Position numbers and translations under genes: made by a program. Below are positions 22,236 to 29,975 of a DNA stretch of 64,000 bases, in pieces (the stretch's first letter is position 1; each line of letters starts with the position of its first letter). Below the pieces are notes generated by a model that saw only the letters and a list, made by a program, of their open reading frames with translations, did no database searches and was not told where the DNA came from. Location of the stretch: positions 1 to 64,000 of the forward strand of contig JBAQLV010000032.1 of NCBI GenBank assembly GCA_049302185.1, written 5' to 3'. Source of the DNA: UBA1546 sp049302185. GTDB taxonomy: Bacteria; Nitrospirota; Thermodesulfovibrionia; Thermodesulfovibrionales; UBA1546.

Positions 22236-22790
22236 TCAGCAATTGAACTTATTCATCGCCTTTGCAGCGCCGCCTGAGACAATCGCAGTGACAGCATCAA
22301 CTGCGCGTTCAATGGCATCTTTGATCATGGGGAGTTCGTCTTTCCGGAATTTTTTGAGGACATAGGTTTCAGGAGATATTCCGGGCTCCCTCCCTATCCC
22401 TATCTTGACCCTGATAAATTCTTTTGTGCCGATGCTCTGGATTATTGACTCAACGCCTCTGTGTCCGCCTGCGGAGCCGTTCCGTTTTATCTTGAGCTTT
22501 CCTGTGTCCATGTCAAGGTCGTCATGGATTACTATCAAGTTTTCAGAAGTGACATTAAATTTCCTGAGAACATCTTTTACGGCAATGCCGCTCAGGTTCA
22601 TAAAAGTCAGAGGCTCTATGAGCAGAACGTCATGTCCTGCCATAGAGCCTCTGCCTGCAATATATTCTTTCTTTTCCTGTAAGGTTATATCAAAGGACTC
22701 AGCAACAGCCTCCAGCGCAATGAAACCGAGGTTGTGCCTGGTCTTTGAATACTTACTGCCATAATTGCCGAGTCCGATTATAGCCCACAA
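22236..22790 (-). CDS. pth: Peptidyl-tRNA hydrolase
   Basis: Recycles peptidyl-tRNA released by stalled ribosomes. The 184-residue protein begins I-I-G-L-G-N-Y-G with N9 and has the catalytic H19 in T-R-H-N-L-G-F. F-M-N-L-S-G follows, then H-D-D-L-D-M-D-T-G-K-L-K-I-K (base aspartate) and G-S-A-G-G-H-R-G-V-E-S-I. It starts directly after rplY (1 bp), in the common order prs-rplY-pth. A gap of 209 bp separates it from the defence operon. Confidence 0.96.
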   Translation of the reverse strand: MWAIIGLGNYGSKYSKTRHNLGFIALEAVAESFDITLQEKKEYIAGRGSMAGHDVLLIEPLTFMNLSGIAVKDVLRKFNVTSENLIVIHDDLDMDTGKLKIKRNGSAGGHRGVESIIQSIGTKEFIRVKIGIGREPGISPETYVLKKFRKDELPMIKDAIERAVDAVTAIVSGGAAKAMNKFNC

Positions 22791-23477
22791 TTATTTTTTC
22801 TCTGCTTTCCCTTCTGCCTCTTCCTTTTCTTCTTTCTTGCCTTTCTTTATTACTTCCGGCTCTACTATCTCAGGCGCAGCAGCAACAATGCCCTCAGCAG
22901 GAGCTTCAGGCTCTTTCTCAACAGCAGGAGCAACAATATTCAAAACAACTTCATCAGGTGTGGTAAGAACCTCTATCCCCTCCCCCACCTGGATGTCTTT
23001 AACATGAATGGACTGGCCTATCTCAAGCTTTGATATGTCAGCCTCAAGATGCCCCGGTATCTTATCAGGCAGGCACGTTATTTCTATTTCCCTGAGCACA
23101 TGCTGCAGGATGCCGCCGTCCCGCTTCACGCCTATCGGCTCTCCATGAGTCACAATACGGACATTCACAGTCACCTTTTCCGTAAGAGATATCTCAAAAA
23201 AATCCGTATGCAGGATATCTCCCTTTAAGGGGTCTGTCTGATATTCCTTAAGAATAGCCAGTTTTCTGTCGCCATCTGAGAACTTAAGATTAACAACTGT
23301 ATGCTCGCCTGCCGTAGAGTCAATAAATTCAGCCATAGCCTTTTTTGATATTGCTATTGGCAGTGAACCGCCTCCCCTGTAGATAATTGCAGGTATCATG
23401 CCCTGTCTTCTCAGCGCCCTCGCAATACCTTTCCCTGCTTTATCCCTTTTTTCCACATTTAGTGTAACCCTTTCCAT
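22791..23477 (-). CDS. rplY: Ribosomal protein bL25, Ctc form with acidic tail
   Basis: 5S-rRNA-binding ribosomal protein. From the ATG at 23475-23477 the product is 228 residues: the L25 domain (M-E-R-V-T-L-N-V-E-K-R-D-K-A-G-K-G-I-A-R) and the Ctc-type C-terminal beta domain, then a low-complexity tail of Glu, Ala, Pro and Lys (after about 180). This start has the strong ribosome site AAGGAGGAG. A longer reading frame upstream would add 16 poorly conserved residues and overlap prs. The acidic/Lys tail is typical for this lineage of CTC proteins. Confidence 0.93.
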   Translation of the reverse strand: MERVTLNVEKRDKAGKGIARALRRQGMIPAIIYRGGGSLPIAISKKAMAEFIDSTAGEHTVVNLKFSDGDRKLAILKEYQTDPLKGDILHTDFFEISLTEKVTVNVRIVTHGEPIGVKRDGGILQHVLREIEITCLPDKIPGHLEADISKLEIGQSIHVKDIQVGEGIEVLTTPDEVVLNIVAPAVEKEPEAPAEGIVAAAPEIVEPEVIKKGKKEEKEEAEGKAEKK

Positions 23478-23517
23478 CTTATCCTGCTCCTCCTTTATCC
23501 CCGAAGAAATTTCGGGG

Positions 23518-24459
23518 TTATACAAAAAGCGAACTTATTGAAGATTCTTCATGAATCCTTTTTATTGCCTCGGCAAGCAGAGGCGCTATGCTCAGGACTG
23601 TGAGCTTTTTGCATTTCTCCTGCTTGCTGTCAAGCTGTATTGTGTTTGTTACAATCAGTTCCTCTATAACTGAGTTATTAATCCTGTCTATCGCGGGACC
23701 TGAAAGGACAGCGTGCGTGCATGCTGCCAGAACCTTTTTTGCCCCCTTCTCCTTGAGCGCAGATGCAGCCTGAGTAATCGTGCCTGCCGTATCTATCATA
23801 TCATCAAGTATAATTGTATTTCCCCCCCTTACATCACCTATTACATTCATTACCTGAGACTCATTTTCCCTCTCTCGCCTCTTGTCTATAATCGCAAGCG
23901 ATGCGCTGAGCCTTTTTGCAAATGCCCTTGCTCTCTCCACGCCTCCTGCATCAGGTGAAACTATAACAATGTCCTTAATATTGCATTTTTTAATGTAATC
24001 AAGGATAACAGGCGAAGCATAAAGATGGTCAACAGGTATATTGAAGAATCCCTGTATCTGTCCTGCATGGAGGTCAACTGTCAGCACCCTGTTAGCGCCA
24101 GCCACTGTTATAAGGTCAGCCACCAGTTTTGAGGATATAGGCACCCTCGGCTGAACCTTTCTGTCCTGCCTTCCATATCCATAGTAAGGGATAACCGCGG
24201 TTATCCTTCCTGCCGAAGCCCTTTTCAATGCGTCAATGAGAAGCAGGAGTTCTACAATATTATCATTTACAGGGGTGCATGTTGACTGAATCGCAAATAT
24301 ATCAGAGCCTCTTACATTCTCGTTTATCTGAACCATGATCTCGCCGTCGCTGAATGTGGTTATCAGCGTATCGCAGACAGGAATCCCGAGATATTCCGCA
24401 ACCTCATTTGCGAGCTTCCTGTTAGAATTCCCTGTCAAAAGCTTTATGCTGTTTGGCAT
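23518..24459 (-). CDS. prs: Ribose-phosphate pyrophosphokinase
   Basis: Makes PRPP from ribose-5-phosphate and ATP for nucleotide, histidine and tryptophan synthesis. The 313-residue protein has the class I features: K-L-L-T-G-N-S-N at the start, F-S-D-G-E, R-A-S-A-G-R-I-T-A-V-I-P-Y-Y-G-Y-G-R-Q-D-R, D-L-H-A-G-Q-I-Q-G-F-F, and the PRPP loop D-D-M-I-D-T-A-G-T. It follows tRNA-Gln in the conserved ispE-tRNA-Gln-prs-rplY-pth cluster. Confidence 0.97.
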   Translation of the reverse strand: MPNSIKLLTGNSNRKLANEVAEYLGIPVCDTLITTFSDGEIMVQINENVRGSDIFAIQSTCTPVNDNIVELLLLIDALKRASAGRITAVIPYYGYGRQDRKVQPRVPISSKLVADLITVAGANRVLTVDLHAGQIQGFFNIPVDHLYASPVILDYIKKCNIKDIVIVSPDAGGVERARAFAKRLSASLAIIDKRRERENESQVMNVIGDVRGGNTIILDDMIDTAGTITQAASALKEKGAKKVLAACTHAVLSGPAIDRINNSVIEELIVTNTIQLDSKQEKCKKLTVLSIAPLLAEAIKRIHEESSISSLFV

Positions 24460-24540
24460 TGTTCCTCCATTTTCAGGTGTCAGTATTCAGCTGTCAGGTT
24501 TTAGTCAACGGACAACTAATACCTGAAACCTAAAACCTTT

Positions 24541-24561
24541 CGATTTTGCCCCGCAAAATCG
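24541..24561. repeat. Short perfect palindrome between prs and tRNA-Gln
   Basis: CGATTTTGC-CCC-GCAAAATCG, a 9-bp perfect stem with 3-nt loop lying just 3' of tRNA-Gln on the minus strand. It may be a processing or attenuation hairpin. No T-tract follows. The adjacent 24474-24540 holds CAGGT(T)TTAG-type repeats. Confidence 0.5.
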
Positions 24562-24567
24562 AGCTAA

Positions 24568-24639
24568 CTGGGGCGGGAGGATTCGAACCTCCATATGGGA
24601 GATCCAAAATCTCCTGACTTGCCGTTTGTCGACGCCCCA
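24568..24639 (-). tRNA. tRNA-Gln (anticodon TTG), no encoded CCA
   Basis: On the minus strand the acceptor is TGGGGCG/CGCCCCA with discriminator G. The anticodon stem GGAGA/TCTCC holds loop TTTTGGA, hence anticodon TTG. The T-arm is GGAGG-TTCGAAT-CCTCC. The 5' base is U paired to A, a tRNA-Gln trait. The 3' end is followed by TTA rather than CCA, so CCA must be added by nucleotidyltransferase, unlike tRNA-Met in this window. Confidence 0.94.
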
Positions 24640-24683
24640 ACATGACAAGTAGGAAGTAGAAAGTTGGAAATGGGAAGTATAAA

Positions 24684-24704
24684 CTTCTCACTTCTCACTT
24701 CTCA
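24684..24704. repeat. CTTCTCA heptamer x3 across the ispE stop
   Basis: Three perfect copies of CTTCTCA plus a partial fourth cover the ispE termination codon. A similar TCACTTCTCACTT sits at 63264-63276 between glgA and galT. Confidence 0.8.
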
Positions 24705-25581
24705 CTTCTATTAGTGTCTCAACAACCCTGCTCCAGCAAGGCTTCATCGCCTCCGCAGCATCCTCAGCTTTTTCTCTGCTGTTGAATACACCGAAGACGG
24801 TCGGCCCGCTTCCGCTCATAAGTGAAGCCTCTGCCCCCATGGCAAGCAGCCTGTCCTTAATTTCCCCTATTACCTGAAACTCCCTTATCACAGGAAGCTC
24901 AAGGTCATTTTTCATCATTAAGGCTATTGATTTAAAATCCTGCCTCTCAAGGGCTTGACAGAAAAGTTTAATATTATTATCTCTCTTTGTCAACTCCGGA
25001 AGCAGCTTGCTCATTTCTGAATATGCCCATTTTGTTGATATGCCAAGAGCAGGTTTCACAATAACAATAATATGTCTGCTGACGGCTTCAAGTCCCGTGA
25101 CTATCTCACCTCTGCCTCTAACAACAGCGACGGGGGCTTTAAAAAAGAAGGGGACATCAGATCCCAGCATCCCGCCGAATTTTATCAGCTCTTCATCTTT
25201 CAATCCGAGTTCCCACAGCCTGTTCAGCCCGGAAAGGGCGCATGCCGCATCGCTGCTTCCTCCACCCAGTCCTGCAGATACCGGTATCTCTTTCCTCAAT
25301 GTTATGACTGCCCCTTTATTGACCGATAACTTTTCTTTAAGAAGAACCGCGGCCCTATAGACGAGATTTTCCTCAAGAGGTATATCGGCGTCTGTTTTTA
25401 CCTCAATCCTGTCAGAATATCCAAAAGTGAGATAGTCATAGAGGGAGATGCTCTGCATGAGGCTTAATATCTCATGATAGCCGTCTTCTCTTCTTCCCAG
25501 AACCGACAGAAACCAGTTTATCTTTGCAGGCGTCTTTAAAGACAGTGACGAGTGACGAGTGACGAGTGACGAGTTTTTCAT
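24688..25581 (-). CDS. ispE: 4-diphosphocytidyl-2-C-methyl-D-erythritol kinase
   Basis: GHMP kinase of the MEP isoprenoid pathway. The catalytic signature P-V-S-A-G-L-G-G-G-S-S-D-A-A lies at about 100-113. The N-terminal K-T-P-A-K-I-N-W-F-L and G-Y-H-E and the C-terminal M-S-G-S-G-P-T-V-F-G are present. The first 14 residues (M-K-N-S-S-L-V-T-R-H-S-S-L-S) precede the usual start of the family. They are encoded by four GTGACGA heptamers at 25545-25572, so an array has invaded the 5' end and provides the present N-terminus. The 3' end is also in a heptamer array. A TPR lipoprotein gene ends 5 bp upstream. Confidence 0.93.
   Translation of the reverse strand: MKNSSLVTRHSSLSLKTPAKINWFLSVLGRREDGYHEILSLMQSISLYDYLTFGYSDRIEVKTDADIPLEENLVYRAAVLLKEKLSVNKGAVITLRKEIPVSAGLGGGSSDAACALSGLNRLWELGLKDEELIKFGGMLGSDVPFFFKAPVAVVRGRGEIVTGLEAVSRHIIVIVKPALGISTKWAYSEMSKLLPELTKRDNNIKLFCQALERQDFKSIALMMKNDLELPVIREFQVIGEIKDRLLAMGAEASLMSGSGPTVFGVFNSREKAEDAAEAMKPCWSRVVETLIEVRSEK
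25545..25572. repeat. GTGACGA heptamer x4 at the 5' end of ispE
   Basis: Four perfect tandem copies immediately inside the coding start. Because 7 is not a multiple of 3, gain or loss of one copy would shift the frame. Confidence 0.9.
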
Positions 25582-25586
25582 TATTA

Positions 25587-27281
25587 TTATTGAATCTTTA
25601 ATTTTAAATCTTGAATTTTCTTTTCTACTCTTCCTTTAAGCCCCTCTTCTTTTTCGTGGAATTTAAGCGCGTTCTCCCATGCATCCAGCGCATCTTTATT
25701 CAGACCCTGAGAGAGGTAGACATCTCCAAGGTGTTCATGGATTACAGGGTCATTGTTTACTATGCTCAAGGCTTTCTGCAATGTCTTTACAGCCTCCTCA
25801 TGCTGTCCCATCTTGAAATACACCCAGCCAAGACTGTCAATCATATATCCATTGTCAGGTTTTAACTTAAGCGCCTTCTGTATAAGAGAAAGGGCTTCCT
25901 CAAGGTTTATGCCTTTATCAGCGTAACTGTATCCAAGGTAATTCAGGGCGTCGGCATGTTCGGGATTTATCTCGATAGTGCGCCTAAGATATTTCACCAT
26001 CTCTTCAAATCTGCCTGTTTTTTCATGCGCCACTGCCATATTGAAATTGAGTTCGGCGTCGTTGGGGAAAAGTCCCAGCCCCTCCGAGAATATTCCCTCT
26101 GCTTTTTTGTAGTCTTTTAACTGCATATAACTAACACCGAGATAGACATACACTTCAGGCTTGCCTTTCTCAAAGCTCAGTATCTCTTCATACATTTTTA
26201 CCGCATCAGTGTGCTGCCCTTCTTTTGAATAGATAAAGCCGAGATGCAGGAATGCCCCTATGTTTTTTGGGTCCACGGCAATAATCTTTTTCAGTTCTTC
26301 TGACGCCTCTTTATATCTTTCTACTTCTTCAAGGGTAACGGCTAAATAGTATCTAATCTGCACATCCGCAGGCTTGGCTGTAAGGACAATCCTGAATTCT
26401 TCTATAGCCCTGTCATACTGCTTGCTTTCTATATAGAGAAATCCGAGTCTTCTGTGTATATCAAGATTTGCCGGCTCCTGAATGCTCATATTCCTGAGCT
26501 GCTCTATGGCTTTGTCAACGGTTTTATCTTTCAGATAAATCTGCGTAAGCCGTTCCTGTGCAATCGTGTTATGCGGATTAAGCTCCACGCTTTTTTTATA
26601 ATGCTTCTCCGCCTGTTTCAAATCTCCCTTAAGTTCGCTTATCACCCCGAGGTTAAGGTATGCGGCATCAAAATTTGGTCTTATCTCTGTGACCTTGCTG
26701 AAATATTCCGCCGCTTTATCGTAATCCTCCAAATCCATATTTATAAGGCCAAGGTAATACATGCCCATAGCATTGTCGGGGTCTGTTTTGAGAAAAGACT
26801 CAAGGATTTCCTTTGCATCGGAATATCGCTTTTCTGCAGCATACAAAACCCCAAGAAAAAGGTATGCGTCTGCCTGTGTGTTATCAAGTTTAAGCGCCTT
26901 CTCAAAAATCCGTATTGCCTTGTCTGTATTTTTCTGGCTGTTATAAAGTTCACCAAGCAGCATAAGCGCCGGGACATAATCAGGATTTGCCTTCACAGTC
27001 TCTTCTGTCATTGCGATAGCTTCAGGAATCTTGCCTGTCCTCAGAAGCACATAACTTATCTGGGTTCTGATGTAAGGAGATGAAGGGTCTATCTTAAGCG
27101 CCTCTGAATAGTTATTCAGCGCGTCTTCCCATTTGCCTAAAAGTTCTGCCTCATAGCCGAGGATATAATGATAATAAGCCTCTTTTGGAATATCAGGAGA
27201 TTCGGCAGGCTCTGTACGAAATATCTGAGCACATGAAAAGACAAAGAGCACCGGCAGTATTAACAGGATTTTTCTATACAT
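25587..27281 (-). CDS. TPR-repeat outer-membrane-type lipoprotein
   Basis: The 564-residue product begins with a lipoprotein signal peptide (M-Y-R-K-I-L-L-I-L-P-V-L-F-V-F-S-C, Cys17 the likely lipidated residue). The rest is about fourteen consecutive 34-residue TPR units (A-Y-x-x-L-G, A-x-x-x-x-x-x-A-L-x-x-x-P patterns, such as A-D-A-L-N-Y-L-G-Y-S-Y-A-D-K-G). TPR lipoproteins act as scaffolds for envelope or secretion assemblies, but the partner is unknown. It directly precedes ispE on the same strand and diverges from the lolC/E-lolD operon, which would export such lipoproteins. Confidence 0.88.
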   Translation of the reverse strand: MYRKILLILPVLFVFSCAQIFRTEPAESPDIPKEAYYHYILGYEAELLGKWEDALNNYSEALKIDPSSPYIRTQISYVLLRTGKIPEAIAMTEETVKANPDYVPALMLLGELYNSQKNTDKAIRIFEKALKLDNTQADAYLFLGVLYAAEKRYSDAKEILESFLKTDPDNAMGMYYLGLINMDLEDYDKAAEYFSKVTEIRPNFDAAYLNLGVISELKGDLKQAEKHYKKSVELNPHNTIAQERLTQIYLKDKTVDKAIEQLRNMSIQEPANLDIHRRLGFLYIESKQYDRAIEEFRIVLTAKPADVQIRYYLAVTLEEVERYKEASEELKKIIAVDPKNIGAFLHLGFIYSKEGQHTDAVKMYEEILSFEKGKPEVYVYLGVSYMQLKDYKKAEGIFSEGLGLFPNDAELNFNMAVAHEKTGRFEEMVKYLRRTIEINPEHADALNYLGYSYADKGINLEEALSLIQKALKLKPDNGYMIDSLGWVYFKMGQHEEAVKTLQKALSIVNNDPVIHEHLGDVYLSQGLNKDALDAWENALKFHEKEEGLKGRVEKKIQDLKLKIQ

Positions 27282-27409
27282 GATGTTATTATGCCATATA
27301 AGCTATAGGGGGTCAACGCGCACATAGACTTTCTGACAGGCAGGGTTAGTTTGAGCGACTTCAATTTCATTCTTGTTGAAACCTATCAATTCATGATATA
27401 TTCATTTGC

Positions 27410-28639
27410 ATGCGAAGAAATGTGCCATATCATTTTTTTATAGCGTTCCGTTATCTTAAATCAAGAAAAAGACATAAGGGAATTTCTCTTAATACAGTAA
27501 TTTCTGTTGGCGGTGTGGCAGTCGGTGTCATGGCGCTCCTTGTTGTCCTCTCAGTTATGAGCGGCTTCCATGAGGACCTGCAGAGAAAAATACTTGGTGT
27601 AAATGCGCATATTATAGTGCTCAGCTACAGAGGGGCTATGACTGACTACAAAGAAGTATTAGAGAAGGTCAGCGGAGAAAAAGATGTTGTCTCTGCATCG
27701 CCCTTTGTTCTCGGACAGGTCATGTCTTCATCAGGCAAAAGGGCGCATGGTGTATTCTTAAGAGGAATAGACCCTTCTCTTGAGGCAAATACCACAGAGA
27801 TAGCTAAATACATAAAAGACGGAAAACTTGACGACCTGAAATCCAAAGACAGCATTCCGGGCATTGTAATAGGGAAAGAGCTTTCAAGCAGTCTCGGTGT
27901 TCTCAGGAATGACATAATAAACATCATATCTCCTGTCGGAGAAATCGGGCCTATGGGAATGCTGCCGAAAGTTAAACAATTCAGAGTGGCTGCGATATTT
28001 GAAGTGGGAATGTTTGAATATGATTCAAACCTTGTCCTTACAGAACTTTCTTATGCCCAGGATTTTTTCGGAATGGGTAATAGCGTAACAGGCATAGAAC
28101 TCAAGATTAAGGATGTGTACATGGCAAAGGAGGTAAGGGAACGGGTTCAGAAAACACTTGCATTCCCGTATTACGGAAGGGACTGGATGCAGATGCACAA
28201 GAACCTTTTTTCAGCGCTGAAACTTGAAAAACTTGCGATGTTTGTCATACTTGTTCTAATAATTCTTGTCGCCTCATTCAATATAGTCGGCACGCTTATA
28301 ATGAATGTCATAGAAAAAAGCAGGGAGATAGCAATCCTCAAGGCAATGGGAGCCACAAAAAAAGGCATTATGGCCATATTCATGCTCCAGGGATTTTTTA
28401 TAGGACTTGCAGGCACATTGCTCGGGATTGTCGGCGGATACATACTCGGCTATATGTTTAACAATGTCATCAGATTGCCTGCAGATGTATATTATCTCAG
28501 CCATCTGCCTATAAAAATGAAGCTCATTGATTTCATAGCTGTATCTCTATCTGCATTGACAATAAGTTTTCTTGCAACAATCTATCCTGCATGGCAGGCG
28601 GCAAAACTGAACCCTGTAGAACCGCTGCGGTATGAATGA
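27410..28639 (+). CDS. lolC: Lipoprotein-releasing ABC transporter permease LolC/LolE
   Basis: Inner-membrane subunit that extracts lipoproteins for transfer to LolA. The 409 residues show one N-terminal TM (about 25-47), a large periplasmic MacB-like domain, and three C-terminal TMs with the FtsX-like V-A-S-F-N-I-V-G-T-L-I-M-N-V-I-E-K-S-R-E-I-A-I-L-K coupling segment. One permease gene is present rather than separate lolC and lolE, as in many non-enteric bacteria, so it probably works as a homodimer. lolD follows after 15 bp. Confidence 0.9.
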   Translation: MRRNVPYHFFIAFRYLKSRKRHKGISLNTVISVGGVAVGVMALLVVLSVMSGFHEDLQRKILGVNAHIIVLSYRGAMTDYKEVLEKVSGEKDVVSASPFVLGQVMSSSGKRAHGVFLRGIDPSLEANTTEIAKYIKDGKLDDLKSKDSIPGIVIGKELSSSLGVLRNDIINIISPVGEIGPMGMLPKVKQFRVAAIFEVGMFEYDSNLVLTELSYAQDFFGMGNSVTGIELKIKDVYMAKEVRERVQKTLAFPYYGRDWMQMHKNLFSALKLEKLAMFVILVLIILVASFNIVGTLIMNVIEKSREIAILKAMGATKKGIMAIFMLQGFFIGLAGTLLGIVGGYILGYMFNNVIRLPADVYYLSHLPIKMKLIDFIAVSLSALTISFLATIYPAWQAAKLNPVEPLRYE

Positions 28640-28654
28640 AAATAAAACCAAGAA

Positions 28655-29317
28655 ATGATTGAAGTAAAGGGATTAAAAAAGTCTTTTTTCCTGCCTGCAG
28701 GAGAAGTAAAGGTTCTGAACGGCATAGACCTTTCTATAAGTCGGGGAGAGATGCTCGCAATAGTCGGCGTATCAGGCGCGGGGAAAAGCACCCTTCTGCA
28801 CATCATGGGCACGCTGGATGAACCAACATCAGGCAACGTCTTATATGAAAGCAGGGACGTATTTTCTCTGGATGATTATTCACTTGCCGGTTTCAGGAAT
28901 AAATCAATAGGCTTCGTTTTCCAGTTTCATCATCTTCTGCCTGAATTTACAGCAATTGAGAATGTATTAATGCCGGGACTGATAAACATGTCTGGTTACA
29001 AAGAAATTAAAGAGAGAGCGGAAATGCTTTTAGGAGAACTGGGGTTATCTGAACGGAAGAACCATCGTCCCGGAGAACTTTCGGGCGGAGAGCAGCAGCG
29101 GGTTGCCGTTGCACGGGCATTGATAAATGAACCGAAGGTCGTATTAGCAGACGAACCTACAGGAAATCTTGACACCCATACAGGCGAAGAGCTTTTCAAG
29201 CTTCTGCTGCATCTCAATGAAAAGAAAAGAATCACTTTCGTAATAGTCACACATAACGAATCTCTGTCAAGACAGTGCCACAGGGTTCTTGAGATGGTTG
29301 ACGGAAAGTTCAGGTAG
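28655..29317 (+). CDS. lolD: Lipoprotein-releasing ABC transporter ATPase LolD
   Basis: A 220-residue ABC ATPase with Walker A G-V-S-G-A-G-K-S-T (38-46), Q-loop V-F-Q-F-H-H-L-L-P-E-F, signature L-S-G-G-E-Q-Q-R-V, Walker B V-V-L-A-D-E-P-T-G-N-L-D and the switch histidine T-H-N. The F-Q-F-H-H-L-L-P-E-F segment is typical of LolD within the MacB/FtsE group. It pairs with the permease immediately upstream. Confidence 0.93.
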   Translation: MIEVKGLKKSFFLPAGEVKVLNGIDLSISRGEMLAIVGVSGAGKSTLLHIMGTLDEPTSGNVLYESRDVFSLDDYSLAGFRNKSIGFVFQFHHLLPEFTAIENVLMPGLINMSGYKEIKERAEMLLGELGLSERKNHRPGELSGGEQQRVAVARALINEPKVVLADEPTGNLDTHTGEELFKLLLHLNEKKRITFVIVTHNESLSRQCHRVLEMVDGKFR

Positions 29318-29338
29318 AATTTTATTGAGAAAAACTTG

Positions 29339-29367
29339 TTGACAATATGTATTATGTCTGGTAGGAT
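29339..29367 (+). promoter_or_regulatory. Predicted strong promoter of the SWIB gene
   Basis: TTGACA (29339-29344), 17 nt, TAGGAT (29362-29367), giving a leader of about 60 nt before the SWIB start. Confidence 0.65.
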
Positions 29368-29395
29368 TTTGATAGCTAAGAATTGGTGTATTAAT

Positions 29396-29410
29396 CCCGA
29401 TATTATCGGG
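29396..29410. promoter_or_regulatory. Palindrome CCCGATA-T-TATCGGG in the SWIB leader
   Basis: A perfect 7-bp inverted repeat with one central base, located between the predicted start of transcription and the AGGAGG ribosome site at 29423-29428. It may be an operator or a short hairpin. No regulator is identified. Confidence 0.45.
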
Positions 29411-29434
29411 AAGAATTATAGAAGGAGGTAAGGT

Positions 29435-29779
29435 ATGATTAAGAAAAAGGCAGCAAAGAAGACAGTAGCAAAGAAAGCTGTAAAGAAGGTCGCAAAGAAA
29501 AAGGTTGTAAAGAAGGCTAAGACAAAGAGGAAACCTAATGCTGCGTTCATGAAGCCCATGAAGATCAGCAGCGCCCTTGCATTAGTTGTAGGAGACAAAC
29601 CTATTCCAAGGACAGAGGTTACCAAGAAACTCTGGCAGTACATCAAGAAGAACGGGCTTCAGGACAAAGTCAACAGAAGGATGATAAATGCCGATGCAAA
29701 TCTGAAAGCAGTATTCGGAGGCAAGGGCAAAGTTTCAATGTTTGAGATGACCAAGCTGGTCAGCAAACATATGAGCTAA
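29435..29779 (+). CDS. SWIB/MDM2-domain protein with histone-like basic tail
   Basis: Residues 1-35 are almost only Lys, Ala and Val in K-K-A/K-K-V repeats, like the tails of histone H1 and bacterial HU-like proteins. Residues 38-114 form a SWIB/MDM2 domain (M-K-P-M-K-I-S-S-A-L-A-L-V-V-G, then R-T-E-V-T-K-K-L-W-Q-Y-I-K-K-N-G-L-Q-D, then M-F-E-M-T-K-L-V). In eukaryotes this domain serves chromatin remodelling. In bacteria such as Chlamydia and Nitrospirota it is presumed to be a nucleoid protein. It has its own promoter and a strong terminator, a sign of a highly expressed single gene. AGGAGG precedes the ATG. Confidence 0.9.
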   Translation: MIKKKAAKKTVAKKAVKKVAKKKVVKKAKTKRKPNAAFMKPMKISSALALVVGDKPIPRTEVTKKLWQYIKKNGLQDKVNRRMINADANLKAVFGGKGKVSMFEMTKLVSKHMS

Positions 29780-29812
29780 GAATCGAATCAGCGATTTTTG
29801 TTAGTTTAAGTT

Positions 29813-29875
29813 AAAGGCAGGCAAATAAATCACTTCCCGCCTCAGTGAAAGTGATTTATTTGCCTGCCTTTTTAT
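29813..29875 (+). terminator. Strong Rho-independent terminator after the SWIB gene
   Basis: A 23-bp perfect stem (left arm 29813-29835, right arm 29849-29871, 13-nt loop) with A-tract before and T-tract after. It can work in both directions. Confidence 0.9.
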
Positions 29876-29920
29876 TCTTCCTGCTCCCGCATTATTTTTT
29901 AGCATCGGAATATATCCTGA

Positions 29921-29950
29921 TTGCCTTGTTTCACTCAGAAATGGTAGAAT
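29921..29950 (+). promoter_or_regulatory. Predicted guaB promoter
   Basis: TTGCCT (29921-29926), 18 nt, TAGAAT (29945-29950). Transcription near 29957 would exclude the upstream ATG at 29949 and supports the start at 29976. Confidence 0.45.
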
Positions 29951-29975
29951 GTATGAAAATTTTCAGAGGCGAGAA

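Noticed and set aside
25545..25572. Phase-variable switch for ispE
   Set aside because: The array could shift the frame, but ispE is expected to be essential in MEP-pathway bacteria and no alternative start lies after the array, so a functional switch is unlikely.
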